Below, one piece after another: positions 11,923 through 24,206 of a DNA stretch of 64,000 nucleotides. The DNA lies in the NCBI GenBank assembly GCA_947579605.1, contig OX388309.1, forward strand, positions 21,271,071 through 21,335,070, read 5' to 3'. The position numbers and the translations under genes were made by a program. Position 1 is the stretch's first letter. Each line of letters opens with the position of its first letter. Under the pieces are notes generated by a model. That model was not told the DNA's origin, did no database searches, and saw only the letters and a program-made list of their open reading frames with translations. This DNA is from Athripsodes cinereus. Lineage: Eukaryota; Arthropoda; Insecta; Trichoptera; Leptoceridae.

Positions 11923-12501
11923 CTTGAGATGATCAAGAAAACCACACTGAAGAGGATACAATATTTAATTTAGTATTTTTTTATAAATAATGCTTATCAT
12001 CCCAAGTAGATTCATTATTTTTGAGCAATGATGGCTTGTTGATTCACCAATTTACTATTCATTCTACTATAGATTAAACAAACTGAGAGAGACCTCTTTT
12101 GATTTCTCAGATCATTATAATTTTTTAGTTATATTCATACATACAGATTGATATACATACTTACTTTTATTTCATATTTTTTTACGAAACAATAATAATT
12201 ACCTAAGAATCGAAAGACGTTTTTTTCGTTTCTGTATAATCCAAAGTATAAAAACGCTAGTTTCAATTTACCCAGTACAATAATATCAGTTACATACTAC
12301 TTTCAAATAAATCTTTGAGTAAATCGATGATGAGGAATGATTTTTCAGCGCCGTCTAATGAAACACCCATCTCAAGAGCGTGGAACAAACATATCAAAAC
12401 AATATGTACTTACCTACATTAAAAAGTATACAAGTTTTTCGAAGTAGTTTATTTTGCCTTATCTCTTATAGGTACCTACTTACTTGAATACTTTCATGAT
12501 A

Positions 12502-13094
12502 TCTATATATATAAAAGAATGTCGCGTTAGTTAGCTCAGGAATGGCTGTACCAATTTGTATGATCTCTGAATTGTTGGATTCTTCTCCACCTTGAATAGC
12601 CGATAGGCTATTAAATATCTTACAAATTCACGGGAAGAAAAGTTACGAAGATAATTTTTTACTCCATACATTTTTAATTTCAATTAAAATTCAATTTCAA
12701 TTAAAAATGTAATATGGAGAATTATACAAAATTAACGATGATGTTTTTTTAAAGATTGGCCTATTTATAGAATATTTTTTGTATAAATTTTCAAATTCAA
12801 ACATCGATTCTGAAATTTCAATTTTGAAAAATTCATGGATAAGAATTTTTATAAATATGAAATGAATAGGTACAATACCTAATACCTAAAAAATAAATTA
12901 GTTCCTACATATATTACATACAGCAGATAATTTGTATACAAATCTGAGTTAAGTATAATTGATCAACAAAAATGAATTTTATTTTTTACACTGTACGATG
13001 ACACACTTGAGCAATTACGGGAGTTTGTAAAGAGATTAAAAATATTAATCATTCTTTGATTCTTAGACGGTACGAAGTTTGCTGGGTTAGCTAG
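12502..13094 (+). mobile_element. Non-autonomous Helitron
   Basis: Starts TCTATATATATAAAAGAATG directly after A12501 and ends GCTGGGTTAGCTAG directly before T13095, so it sits between A and T as Helitrons do. The sub-5' text (TCAGGAATGGCTGTACCAATT) and the 3' text ACGAAGTTTGCTGGGTTAGCTAG match the classic arthropod non-autonomous Helitron pattern: 5'-TC, 'AACGGCTGGACCGATTT' and 3'-CTAG after a GC-rich hairpin. The 3' hairpin here is degenerate. There is no Rep/helicase coding sequence and no target duplication. It interrupts the older inverted-repeat element around it. Confidence 0.85.
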
Positions 13095-13556
13095 TTGCAT
13101 GATAAATTACAGATTTATTAGGATACATCTTAGATGTCTCCCTATAGAACTAACATATATCACAAATCAGTACTAATTTATCAATTCTATAAGGAGACAT
13201 TAGACTTGTTACCCTATAGAACTGATTTTTTGTAAAATTTCTATTATTTCCATATGGAGACAAAGTATTTCAGCTTTCAGTAAAAGCATATTTGACTTGT
13301 TTCTCTATTGATATATGTGCAGACTATCTTTAAGAAATTATTTGCATCATTAACTCAATTTTGATATTTTTTGACTTGTCTCCCTATAGAAATAAGCCAT
13401 CGAAATGCAAAAATCAAAACAAACCTCGTGAAAATGAGAAGCTTAAAATTACACTACAATAGAATTTATAAGAATATATAATAATTAAGAATTAAAACAA
13501 TTGAGATTAAAATAGTTCAAATTATGAATTGATCGAATCTCTGTCTCTCTTTAGAA

Positions 13557-14050
13557 TCAAGAATTCAGTGTACTCCTTACACCCCTTCTGAACTCTGCCT
13601 TGCTGATCGAGAAGAAATCAAGATTTATATAATATGATCTATTATACAACGTACAAGTACGTCTCACAAATGAGCCCCGAACATAATTTGTGGTACTGGG
13701 CGGCAATCTAAACAAAAAACCAGATCGCGTATTCCGAGTGGGGCAAGCAAATGGAACCCCCTCCAAAAGTCTAGGCGAATCGACTTCATTGTTAAGAATT
13801 TTATAAAGGTAAATCAAGTCCAATTCTGTCCTTCTATTTCTCAGTGTGCTCACTCCATGAAACTGAGCAGCCCGAACGTAATCGTCAAACTGCTGACCCG
13901 GCACAAAGTTAAGTCTCCTAATAAACTTGTCCTGCAACCTTTCAACCCTATCAATGTAGATCGCATATTGTGGATTCCATACCACAGACGAGAATTCCAG
14001 TTGGCTCCTGACAAATGCGTAAAAAAGCACCTTCAATGTGGCAGGACATC
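13557..14050 (-). pseudogene. 5'-truncated LINE reverse transcriptase, C-terminal part (Jockey/CR1-like)
   Basis: An open frame of about 165 relevant codons on the minus strand. Readable motifs: LKVLFYAFVRSQLEFSSVVW near the start, RVERLQDKFIRRL, TLRNRRTELDLIYLYKIL, and near the end RRTCTLYNR before a TGA at 13,557-13,559. These are the post-catalytic thumb and C-terminal patterns of non-LTR retrotransposon ORF2 (LVRS.LEY...VW; RR...DL..LYKI). The catalytic palm (FADD) and endonuclease are absent; homology starts abruptly near 14,048, so this is a 5'-truncated copy. The frame is intact over its length, so insertion was fairly recent compared with other LINE relics here. It begins about 150 bp outside the inverted-repeat element. 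Confidence 0.8.
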
Positions 14051-14054
14051 TAAA

Positions 14055-17000
14055 TATAAAAAGATTATTTAAAGAAAATAGCACATACACACCTATGTAT
14101 TTACGAACGAAATAAAATATTTATTTAGCCGTTGGTAAGAGCAGAAGTAGCAACTTACTGTTTTGTTGTTGTAAATGTATTTTGTTTTATATTCTTTGAT
14201 AATGATTGTACCAATACTCTTAGTAGTTGTATAGGTAGTGTTAGTAGAGGGTCCAATCATTATTTATTACTTTATTATCGAATACTTGTATGAAATTCTA
14301 TTAATTGATAACTATTTTGGTGATATACAGGTGCGTGTAAATCTAAACTGACGTTTTAATGTCTTATTATTTTATTCGGCTATTAAAAAAAGAGAATTTT
14401 AAACTCTTAGGTGGGTGTTCAACATTTATTCAGTTCGACATAATTTATTAAAATATTTCGATGTTTTCTGAAATTAGTTTACCTATCGTTTTTTTGGTTT
14501 GTACTTTTTTTATTGATAATTTTTTTTTTATCGAAGCAGTGCTATATATGAAATAGGCGACGGTATATTAGAATGTTGAGAACTCGAGAGAGTTTTGAAT
14601 ATCGATTAATAGATTATCCACGTGGTCAAGCCACGTAGTTCTTGGATGTCCGCGTTTTATCACACCCAATACACACCCACACAATAAAAAATCGACAAAA
14701 ATGTTTAACTCTTATGCTGAGATGGACAAATTTAAATTTATGGACAATTAGGCGTTTTTAATTACTGTCGTCTTGTACAAATCTCGGTCAATCATTCATA
14801 CAACTTAAAGGTATCAGCGACCAATCAATCGTCATCTCAAACATGCCGATTGCATTAGTAGTACCCAACTATTAGGTATATTATCCATCAATACCTACAT
14901 AAAGCTTGTTATAGTAATATTATTTTAGTAATAACAGTTATACACTGAGTAGGTACCTACCTGTCCCTACCTTACAAGGAGGTATTATTGAAAATAATGA
15001 AATAATTATTATATACGTTTGGTTGGAATGTGAGCAATAATAAGTTTCAATAATGGGTATTGCCGGTCTATTATCTGGTAGCGGGGCATTGAGTAGCGAC
15101 AGTGTTTCACAATTATTCAATAGAGAACGACTCTGCTTGGATTTATGTGTAGTTGTGTTTTTTTATTTTATTTTATTACTTATTACAAAGATATTTGCGA
15201 AGGTACGAACATTGTCACACTTAACCCCTTTATTTGTATTTTTTATACATAACTTATGTAAAAAACTTACAATCAGTAAATTAGAAAAAATACATATCAA
15301 ACAGTAATATTTACACGTTACATTATAATAATAAAACTAATATTGTTGGTATACATTTAATACATGATATCTGTTAATACAGATTTCATACATTGTAATC
15401 AATGATTTATATTTGCTGCGCTGAGACAAAGCAGATTTAAAAGAATTGATTAAGTCTGCCTTGGTCATGCTTAATTAAGTAGATCTTATGATAGGTATAC
15501 TTTGTTCTCTAAATACATATAAATTTGAATGTATTCATAAATAAATAAATAAATTATAATATGTACAAAATAGAGTACTAAACTTTTGAATAACCTGATG
15601 CATAGGTAGATGATAAATATGAATTGATAAATAGGCCTGTCCATTATGATTGTTATCTCACAATAAATAAATGAGTCAATTAAACTGCTGTATTTCGTAA
15701 CTTAATCTGTGGTTATGTTTTTTTTTTACTTTATCTGAATTGAGCGTACTGAATTTTTTTATGAATGATATTTGTATCAATGATTCCATGAACTAGACGA
15801 CGGCGACGTTTTTCCCCCCCAGTTTTTCATGGTTTCAGGTGGCTTATAAGGAGTTTATCCGAATAATAATAATGATAATATGGACGGTTTACATGGTGCT
15901 ATTTAATGATCCGTAATCAAGGCCCCGTAATTTTTCCTGAACGTTTTTAATGTTATCTGCTTCTATTTATGTATACAATGTTTGAATGACAAAAATATTG
16001 AAATATTTAAGAAAATCATGAAAATGTCCTAAGTGTTTCTTAAAACTTTATGAGTAGGATGTGTTTGTTTACAAAAGTTGAGACTTGTTCTAAGCACATA
16101 AGTGCGAATGAAGAATGCAAATATCTACAATGATATAATTATTATGGACGGGTTAAATCATATCTGTTCTAAGTGTTATTATTAGGTAGTACCTACTTAC
16201 TATTGACGCAGATTTACAAATCTGGAATGGTTATCATTCACCGACGTTCACCAACATCAACTAGCAGCTGTCATGCGTGTTGAAGTAAATAGTGTTGGCA
16301 GGTAGATATATTATATATGTACTTACTAAGTGTAAGGTCCCATTCATATTATGAGATTTTCTTAAGATTTGAAAACTTCTACTTATGTCTTTTTGCATCT
16401 TTCGTTTTTTTTATCAAAAGCTTTTGGAAAACATAATTATATTCGGTCCATAATGCAATGAAACTATCCTCTCCGATTATCAAAAAATTATATTATCCTC
16501 TTGTTCATTAAGGAAATTTTCCTGAATTTAAATAATATTTAATTTCTACTTATACAAATAACCAGCAACAATAAATAGCGACATTTCTCAATCTCCATAA
16601 ATCTTCCAATTTTTACCGACAAATTTCAGATTCGTTGTGTGAAAAATTAGAACTGTCAGTTTTAAAATGGCGAAATAAATACAATTAATTTTTAATTTTA
16701 ATTTAATTTATTCAATCATGTTATAAAAAAGGAAATTTTATTTTATAACTTATAATAACCTTATGATTAACTAACATTATTATAACTACTTATTTTCTAT
16801 TTCAATTAATGTGAAAAGAACTTTATGTGACTATACCTGCAACCTTCCATTAGTCATTGAGAATGAATGTATTAGAAAACTAGCATATAAGAAATGTTCA
16901 CATTGTATAGGTACCTACCTGACTAGGCATTATACAGTATTATCACATACCTACTACCTACTCGATACTGGACACTATCTGTCTATATGTACACTGATTT

Positions 17001-17960
17001 TTACTCACCCATCAACTGTTAGGTATATTTGTATTGAGGAAATGCGTTTCATTGCATCATTCATAATATGATTGCTGGGTACCTACCTGTTTCGAATATA
17101 CTTAATATTATGCCACAATAATTACTAGCAACATTGTATGGACAACCGATGGCTGGCCGGTTGCTGAATGATACCTATACTAGATATTGATGTTATTTAT
17201 CTATGTCCTGTTATCAGTATCCCCCCTGCACGTCATTATTTCCTCCGTTCTGTCATGTTCTTAATAAAAAGCGTAAATCCGTACACATCCGATCTGTTTC
17301 CAGAAAAACCTGTCCATAATAATTATACAGCGATCGAAATTATTCTACAAAACGAGAAATTTAAATGATGAATTGTGGGAACGTCAATTTGTCTGTGATA
17401 AGTTCTTGCACTGTTACGGAATGATTTTTTATACGACATAAATTTATCAATTTCATCAAGAAATTTCTCATCATGAAGCTCATCATCATCACAAATAAAC
17501 TTTAAATTCAATTAAAAAAAAAATACGAAAATAATGAGAACAGTTTTTCGGAATAGATTGTTTTTAGGTATCGTGTACCTATTGTTTTTTAATGAATCTG
17601 GATTAAGCCTTAACCCAATTATATCCGTACCATCTTTAAACTTTGCGAAAGTGGATTGTGTTGGCAGCAAGTTTCAAGCTTTATAATCGGAAGTCTGAAA
17701 CTCTCCATCAAGCTACCAACCACCTCAACGAGTTAAACTTTTTGATTAAATAAAAATAAAATTATGGGTAGGTACATCAGAATGGATTAACGGAATTGTT
17801 TGTAGTCGGAATATTGAGGCATAGCACTTAGATCAATTCGAGGCTTTTGAATATAGGTTTGCGTACCATAAAAAATTATAGATAAGCTCAACCTCTACAA
17901 ATAAATATGTATAAGTCATTTATGTGTGTAAGTAGGTATGTGAAAATAAAATCAAGTTGT
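14055..17960. other. AT-rich stretch, no recognised gene
   Basis: About 3.9 kb of AT-rich sequence. Several GGTACCTACC words occur (near 14,951, 16,910 and 17,078). Open frames near 15,053, 16,811 and 17,168 are hydrophobic or low-complexity, lack recognisable motifs and are about as long as expected by chance. No transposon termini were recognised. Confidence 0.55.
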
Positions 17961-17964
17961 TTCT

Positions 17965-18110
17965 AAATAATAATTTATTATTTATTTATTTATTTTATTC
18001 TTCACTGTAGATTGTTTACAATAATACAAATTAACATAGAAAATATCATTTATACAATTCAATGTACAGAGGGCGAGTTTATCGCTAAAATGCGATGTCT
18101 TCCAACTAAC
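17965..18110 (-). repeat. LINE 3' end with AATAAA-type tail (family T)
   Basis: The minus strand reads GGTTAGTTGGAAGACATCGC, TTTTAGCGATAAACTCGCCC, TCTGTACATTG, then ends GAAGAATAAAATAAATAAAT. It shares the CTCGCCCTCTGTA word with the copies at 8805 and 53,785. The GCGATAAACTCGCC part is probably the last codons of ORF2, by comparison with similar tails of insect non-LTR elements. Confidence 0.65.
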
Positions 18111-18114
18111 CCGG

Positions 18115-20110
18115 TAATATAATGTAATATATAACGAGGTATGTATGTGTGAAGCGGCCTATCATTAAAGAGAGTAGGTAAAGTAGACGCGGTGCTGAGT
18201 ATCCAATGACAAACAACAAACAAGACAAAAAACCGCGTCGATTGTTGTTACGAAATGATTATTGTCATCTCACTATTGTTAATATAATTATGTTGCAAGT
18301 TTGTTTGTATCTTTATGTCATTGGTCAGAAACCATCATAAATAGCTCGAATTATGAACACGATCGAAAAAACTTTGGATAAATTATTGTGCTAAAATCTT
18401 CCTCTTCTATCAAAATACATTTTTAAGCAGTTTGTTTGATTTTTTTTTCTTAAAAACACAAAGTGCAAACAAGTTTCTTCCACCACGGGCAATGTCAGCT
18501 ATAATTAAGTCATTCATTTCTATAAGTTCCAGACACTGCAAAATTTTTGTAATAGAGTTTTTAATTGGCCAGTAAATTTAATATCAAATTTTATATCAAA
18601 TCAAATTTAATATGTATGTAGGTGTCACTTATTTAATATAATCTATTTACATCGACAACATAGTTGACTATTTAGTTTAAGAGTTTCTTTTTATATTCTT
18701 AAATTTTTAGTTTGAATTCATAAGTATTTTAATTATCTAAATGGACAACAATAAGTTGAAGTAATGGAAAGGTGAGAAATGAGACTGCAAGCAAATGCTG
18801 GAAGATTTTGCAATATTGGCTGAGTAAATAATACTGGTATACAACTATTTATAAAAGCCTTACTATTATTATTATTATTTAACCGTCCATTTAGTTGAGC
18901 AATATCATAAAACAAACCAAAGGCGTAGTAGTAGTAAAGTAAAATAAACAATCACTTACGTGTAAATATTTATAATGGAAATGAATTCTTTATTATTAAA
19001 TTACCTCGTATCAATATGACAATGGGGCATTAATGTTGTACAATACATAGCAAACTCTGATCGAGTATTTTTTCCAGTTTCTTTGAAGTCAGTCGAGACG
19101 TTGAAAGTATATAGTTACTATCTTATAATAATTAAGTCATAGATTTTGAGGCAATCGGCCTTATCTTCAAAATTCCAAGAGCTTTCCATATTGTATACGT
19201 AGGATAGGAACTAATTTCTTAACATAACTTACAGAATTCTCGTTCACATAGGTAAGTTTTTACAACACAGATTAAGTACATCATTAATCGTTTTACTTTA
19301 TTCGATTTTTTTTTGGTGCCAGATGATCTACGAAATATTTTTTATAACGAAATTATTAATATTTTGTGTTAAAACTTAATCATCTTATCTCTCTGTGCGA
19401 CCCTCTTCTGGTCTTCTTACGATTATCCTATAGTGCAGGTTTTAAGAATGTTTCAAAAAATATTTCGTTTTATAACTTGAGGAGAATTTTGTGGAAAGAG
19501 AAGATAAAAGATGACGAAACAGAGCAAGTATAAATTGTAATGAGCAGATCAGTGGCCAGAATCGCAAATGAGAAGTGGATTCTGAGAATTTAGGCTGAGA
19601 AACTACACCCTAAACAAAAAAACCTTCATTGATCTAAAGAGGAAACGTAGTAGTACCCATTTGTTAGTGTAAATTGGATGTAGACAAGTCAGAATTGGAG
19701 ATCACGGAAAAAATGGATGATGCGTTCATCCAGGCATGGACGGGAATAGACTGAGGATATAAAGAAGAAGATTGGTAATAATACTGATTTTCTCAATTAT
19801 TCAGCAACATATATGTACATAAAATTAATTACTATTTATGTTACCATCTCTTTCAACGACTCAATTACGTTATCAAAAATTGGAAGTTATTAATCATTAC
19901 CGGATTTATTTATTAAAAAATGTCGTGATAATAATATAACATTAAATTTCAACATAATACCTATGTATTCGTTTACACCAGACTATTTATCTCTTTGGCA
20001 CATAAATATATATAATGTTAAGCTTTATTCGTCAATTTTTTATTAGTCATTCGTGAGGACTACTATTACCTACTAGAATGTAATATAGATGAATCGAAAA
20101 TAGGATAAAT
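18115..20110. other. AT-rich stretch with a possible LINE relic
   Basis: Mostly featureless. At 19,480-19,765 base composition rises and short plus-strand segments such as RIANEKW resemble degraded LINE ORF2 tails, but stops and frame changes are too frequent to support a separate call. Confidence 0.35.
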
Positions 20111-20114
20111 GAAT

Positions 20115-20235
20115 ATGTCCTATTGGTCTCCCACTATTTCCCGTACGTTTTCGAGTGTTCTGTAAATGCATGCATGTTTATTGCATGCGGCTGGTGTGCT
20201 GGTTAAACCACTTATGGGGTATGGCGTGATGATAT
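20115..20235 (-). repeat. Family X repeat, copy c (internally deleted)
   Basis: Reads ATTGGTCTCCCACTATTTCC, TTTTCGAGTGTTCTGTAAAT, then jumps to TGTTTATTGCATGCGGCTGG and the TATGGGGTATGGCGTGATGA end. These are the two ends of family X joined with the middle missing; the full-length reference is 50,583-50,845 in the same orientation. Confidence 0.6.
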
Positions 20236-20239
20236 TAAT

Positions 20240-21540
20240 TGAATTTGTAGGTGTACTTTTCTTCATACTTTTCATCTTAGGAAATTAAAAAAAATTAAAA
20301 TGCATTTCATATCTTTTTCATTAAAAAGACACTATTCTCATCGATGAGATATGCCGCTCATCATGGATGTCAATTTTTATCCAAATACTGAGAGAATGAC
20401 ATGAAAGTTCATTTAAGGCAGTTAGTTCACTGGCTATTCCACTAGGCAAGTATCGTTGTGTTGAAGTTGCTTGTGTAAAAATATCAACAAATCATTACAC
20501 AACGTGAAACTGATAAATTAAATTTCTGTATGTGCAATTTGTATATTTCGTATGCACAAAAAATGTAGATTTTCTCGATCTGATTGTGAGTACATTTATG
20601 TATATACTTGGAAGAGAAAAGCCGGATGCCTAAATCACTTCGCGTTAAGTAAAAGTATAATAAATGTAAAACATTCATTCCAAAGATAGAACGTTAGTAT
20701 GTATGTTATTTGTATATAGAATACTTACAATATTAAACAAATTAAATAAATTTATCTTGTGTAACCATTGCGACGTTAGTTGTTGCGAGATGGTCTTAAT
20801 AAAAAATAAGCAAAAAAATGAATAATGCTCACACAAACACCGTAACATACGATTATAATTATAATTTAATATCCCATAGTGGGTCACGCTTACTGCTATT
20901 AGATAGATAACTATTTATATTATATGAGCAATGTTTGTTAAAATAAATTATTATTGTTCGATTTCGAGGCGTTGATCGTTCAATAAATACTCGAATAATC
21001 GATTTATTCGTATTCGTTTGAAACTCAACACATGAACGTAAATGGTGATAGTCGTGTAAGTTATAATATTATTACTGCTATTGCAGAAATAACAATCAAT
21101 TATCATATTTATTGTTGTTGTGTTTGATTGAATTTAATTGGATTATTTCGATTCACATATCGTTTGATCGAACGGAATTTTTATTAATAGCAAATAAATA
21201 TAATGTTTTATAAATTTTAATCGTTTTTTTAATAAGAGTATGTACTTCATGTATATTGATTTGTTTGCAATACTAATTAACTTTACTTTAACATGATTTC
21301 TGAGGTATAATTTAATTGGTGATAATATTTAATACGTAAGTAATTAATTGGATTACTTTTTTGAATCAAGGATAACACTAAATGCCAGGTTGATATAGAA
21401 TAAAACTAAAATATTTTTTTTGTTCTATTTTATTATTTTAATCCAGCTACGATAACGATCAACAAAGGATACTTTTCTTCTACTTTGAATGTCTGAATAA
21501 TATTATGAATAGCAGAATGAACCCTTGATATTTTTATTTT
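20240..21540. other. AT-rich stretch with no recognised feature
   Basis: Two adjoining minus-strand frames (20,484-20,678 and 20,675-20,887) have no recognisable motif. No terminal repeats or RNA genes seen. Confidence 0.5.
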
Positions 21541-22026
21541 TGCGAATAAATAGAAGTCTTCAATATCCGAGTATGTAGAAAGTGTTTTCAATATTCTGAA
21601 TCTAGTTACTCACTTCTTAACTAGGCGACATAATATAAAATCACAAATCAATTTATTTTAAACAATAGAGATATTTATAATAGATACACACATGAGACTA
21701 TTAAAAGTCTTAACAATAATATGTCTTACATTAATTAAATCAAATCGTGCACCTCGTAATATGATTCATTATATTATTTATTTTTGCGAATAAATAGAAG
21801 TCTTCAATATCCGAGTATGTAGAAAGTGTTTTCAATATTCTGAATCTAGTTACTCACTTCTTAACTAGGCGACATAATATAAAATCACAAATCAATTTAT
21901 TTTAAACAATAGAGATATTTATAATAGATACACACATGAGACTATTAAAAGTCTTAACAATAATATGTCTTACATTAATTAAATCAAATCGTGCACCTCG
22001 TAATATGATTCATTATATTATTTATT
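21541..22026 (+). repeat. Perfect 243-bp tandem duplication
   Basis: 21,541-21,783 and 21,784-22,026 are identical base for base on reading. The unit starts TGCGAATAAATAGAAGTCTT and ends ATTATATTATTTATTTTT. The junctions share TTTATTTTTG, so the duplication probably arose through short microhomology. Complete identity in neutral-looking DNA implies a very recent event or an assembly artefact. Confidence 0.9.
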
Positions 22027-22029
22027 TTT

Positions 22030-22400
22030 GGATTTACTTTGACTTTTTTTAGAAAATTTTAACTTTTACTTTTTTTCTCAAGATTAATGAGACTGAAAGA
22101 CTGATTTCTAGTATTTTGGGATTTTTTACTTTATATTTTATATTTTTGTATTATTTTTAAATATTGTATTACCTATTGTTTTTAAATTTACTTTGACTTT
22201 TTTAGAAAATTTTAACTTTTACTTTTTTTCTCAAGATTAATGAGACTGAAAGACTGATTTCTAGTATCTTGGGATTTGTTACTTTTGTGTTTTTGAACTA
22301 TTTTTTAAATATTGTATTATTATTGTTTTTAAATTTACTTTGTCTTTTTTAGAAAATTTTAACTTTTGCTTTTTTTCTCAAGACTAAGACATTTCTGGTA
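22030..22400 (+). repeat. Tandem repeat of ~150 bp, 2.4 units
   Basis: ATTTACTTTGACTTTTTT recurs at 22,032, 22,186 and 22,333 (third copy with one change), each followed by AGAAAATTTTAACTTTTACT. The steps of 154 and 147 bp show length drift between units. It directly follows the 243-bp duplication but shares no unit with it. Confidence 0.8.
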
Positions 22401-22404
22401 AGAG

Positions 22405-23165
22405 TGGAATCTTCGCTGGTCCACATGTTGAGTGTATTAATTGTTAACATATTATGTTATTACTGTTTGATTCTTTAATATTGTGAAAATAAAAAAATAA
22501 AAAATAAATATTCACAATTCATTATTATCGAAGTTTAGATTTGCAGTCGATACATTTCAAAGACTAAGACGAAGGGATAAATACGTACTACGCAGTAGTC
22601 ACCTTAAATACACATGTGAATACAAAACTTTTTTGTTTCATTCTTTGCTACTTTGTTTAGTTTATTCTAAATAGTAGTCTGTCAGTATGTCAAGAAGTAA
22701 CAGCTGATGCAGAATAGATTGTAAAGAATAGAAGAGCAAAGTCCCTGTGTAATAATAGTATAGATCTTTGTTGAAGGGAAAATGAGGTATGAATATTTTA
22801 AAGGCAATTTCAGACCTCAGCGGGAACTCGCGTTATATTTCACAATGGATATCTTTACACGAACGAACGAAGAATGCATGCATGTATTTGTTAAAAGTTC
22901 TTCATAGCTTTTCGTATTTTACGATGAACGAGCTTTCGCATTTTATCGCGTGCGATATTGTTTTCAAAATAGAATCTTATCTATCTGAGTAAACATTTTA
23001 CTCTTTTTACTGTCAACATTTTCAGTTTTCCGTCTAGTTATCTATAGAAATTTATTTTTCCATATGTTTTTCAATACATATTTCATGCATTATATTAATA
23101 ATTCCAGTAGTGTTTACCTCCTGATTGAAATGGAAACATACATAAAATAGAAAGTTATGTATGAT
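22405..23165. other. AT-rich stretch with no recognised feature
   Basis: A 67-codon open frame at 22,789-22,992 shows no known motif and no splice context. Nothing else stands out. Confidence 0.5.
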
Positions 23166-23171
23166 AGATCT

Positions 23172-23250
23172 TAAAATGGGATGTTTGTGTGAATTTGCTT
23201 GTAATCAATGTACAGTAAAGAATAAATAAATAAATAAAAAAAAAATAGAA
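23172..23250 (+). repeat. LINE 3' end with AATAAA-type tail (family T)
   Basis: Reads GTTTGTGTGAATTTGCTTGT, AATCAATGTACAGTAAAGAA, then TAAATAAATAAATAAA and an A run. It is nearly identical to the minus-strand copy at 8805-8912. The 5' truncation is extreme, with under 70 bp before the tail. Confidence 0.65.
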
Positions 23251-23254
23251 AATT

Positions 23255-23998
23255 TATCGACCCCTTTGATTTGTCGTATCACTATGATTTAGTGAATTAT
23301 TATACTTGGTTCCAATAAATCATCTGTATGATCAACTTGATTAATTTGTAGATAATAATTAACCTGGGTTATTGTTTTTCAATAAATAAAACCCCTAAAG
23401 TTTATAAAAAATCGCAATAAATATTTCCACAACTTGAATGTATTAAAAAATTTGGGATATCTGATTTCCTTATATTATAAATCATGTACTATAATAGCGT
23501 ATTTATAATCCTACATAATATGAAAGTGCATAATTTAAAGTATGTATTATCTTTAGTTATCTGCTATGAATGTATTGTACCTGTGCATGATGTCTTGTAA
23601 ACTTTAGTTCCAATATCTTGGACAAATATCAGTGATGGTTTAACAATAGCCGACCTCGGTTATATGCATTATTGTCAATCCTACGTATTATCTACTATAT
23701 TTCTTATATAATTATTATTATTGTTTTGCAGTAGACTGTACCTACCCATGGTGACAACATATTCATACAGCATGATGTTTTTAAATTAAAAGTTTGTCGA
23801 TCTGATATCCTCATTTCACAAACTTCCATTCAATGTATTGATAGTATAATAAAAAACGATCACTGATTTATTACCATAACGATAATCAGTAATAAGATAA
23901 CTTAAATAAGATAACCAAATGCATAATTTTAATCATATGGAAGTAAAATGCACTTCAGTTTTACACATTTGATTCGTGTTTTTCAAAGCAAAAAATTA
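23255..23998. other. AT-rich stretch with no recognised feature
   Basis: No gene or repeat recognised between the LINE tail and family X copy d. Confidence 0.5.
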
Positions 23999-24206
23999 CT
24001 GCTACCATACTACCTATTATACCATCGTGATACATCCCACAAGTAGAGAAGTCAGTGGACTAATTGCGAGTAATAAACATGCAGATTGCGCTCTCCGTGA
24101 TAGGAATAGTATAAAACAATTTAGATGGATAGCAAACCTCGTCTCTGAATTGTAGACTATAAGTGTCTTTTACGTGAGATTTTACGAATACACTACCTGC
24201 CTCTTA

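Larger units (their letters stand above)
11178..13403. mobile_element. DNA-transposon-like element with long terminal inverted repeats, two nested insertions
   Basis: TCGATGGCTTATTTCTATAG plus GGAGACAAGTC begins at 11,178, and its exact reverse complement ends at about 13,403; similarity continues weakly for about ten more bases inward. The motif CTATAGGGAGACA recurs as subterminal repeats: near 11,452 and 11,475 as a palindrome, and near 13,137, 13,184, 13,210 and 13,255. Long inverted repeats plus repeated subterminal motifs fit a cut-and-paste DNA transposon. Without the hAT MITE (11,588-11,922) and Helitron (12,502-13,094) the original element was about 1.3 kb. No transposase relic is readable. 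Flanking TCGA could be a target duplication but is also part of the inverted repeat, so the superfamily is unassigned. Confidence 0.65.

Noticed and set aside
11178..13403. Long inverted repeats as a foldback produced by the hAT or Helitron insertion
   Set aside because: Both inner elements have their own complete ends well inside the inverted repeats, so the outer repeats belong to a separate, older element.
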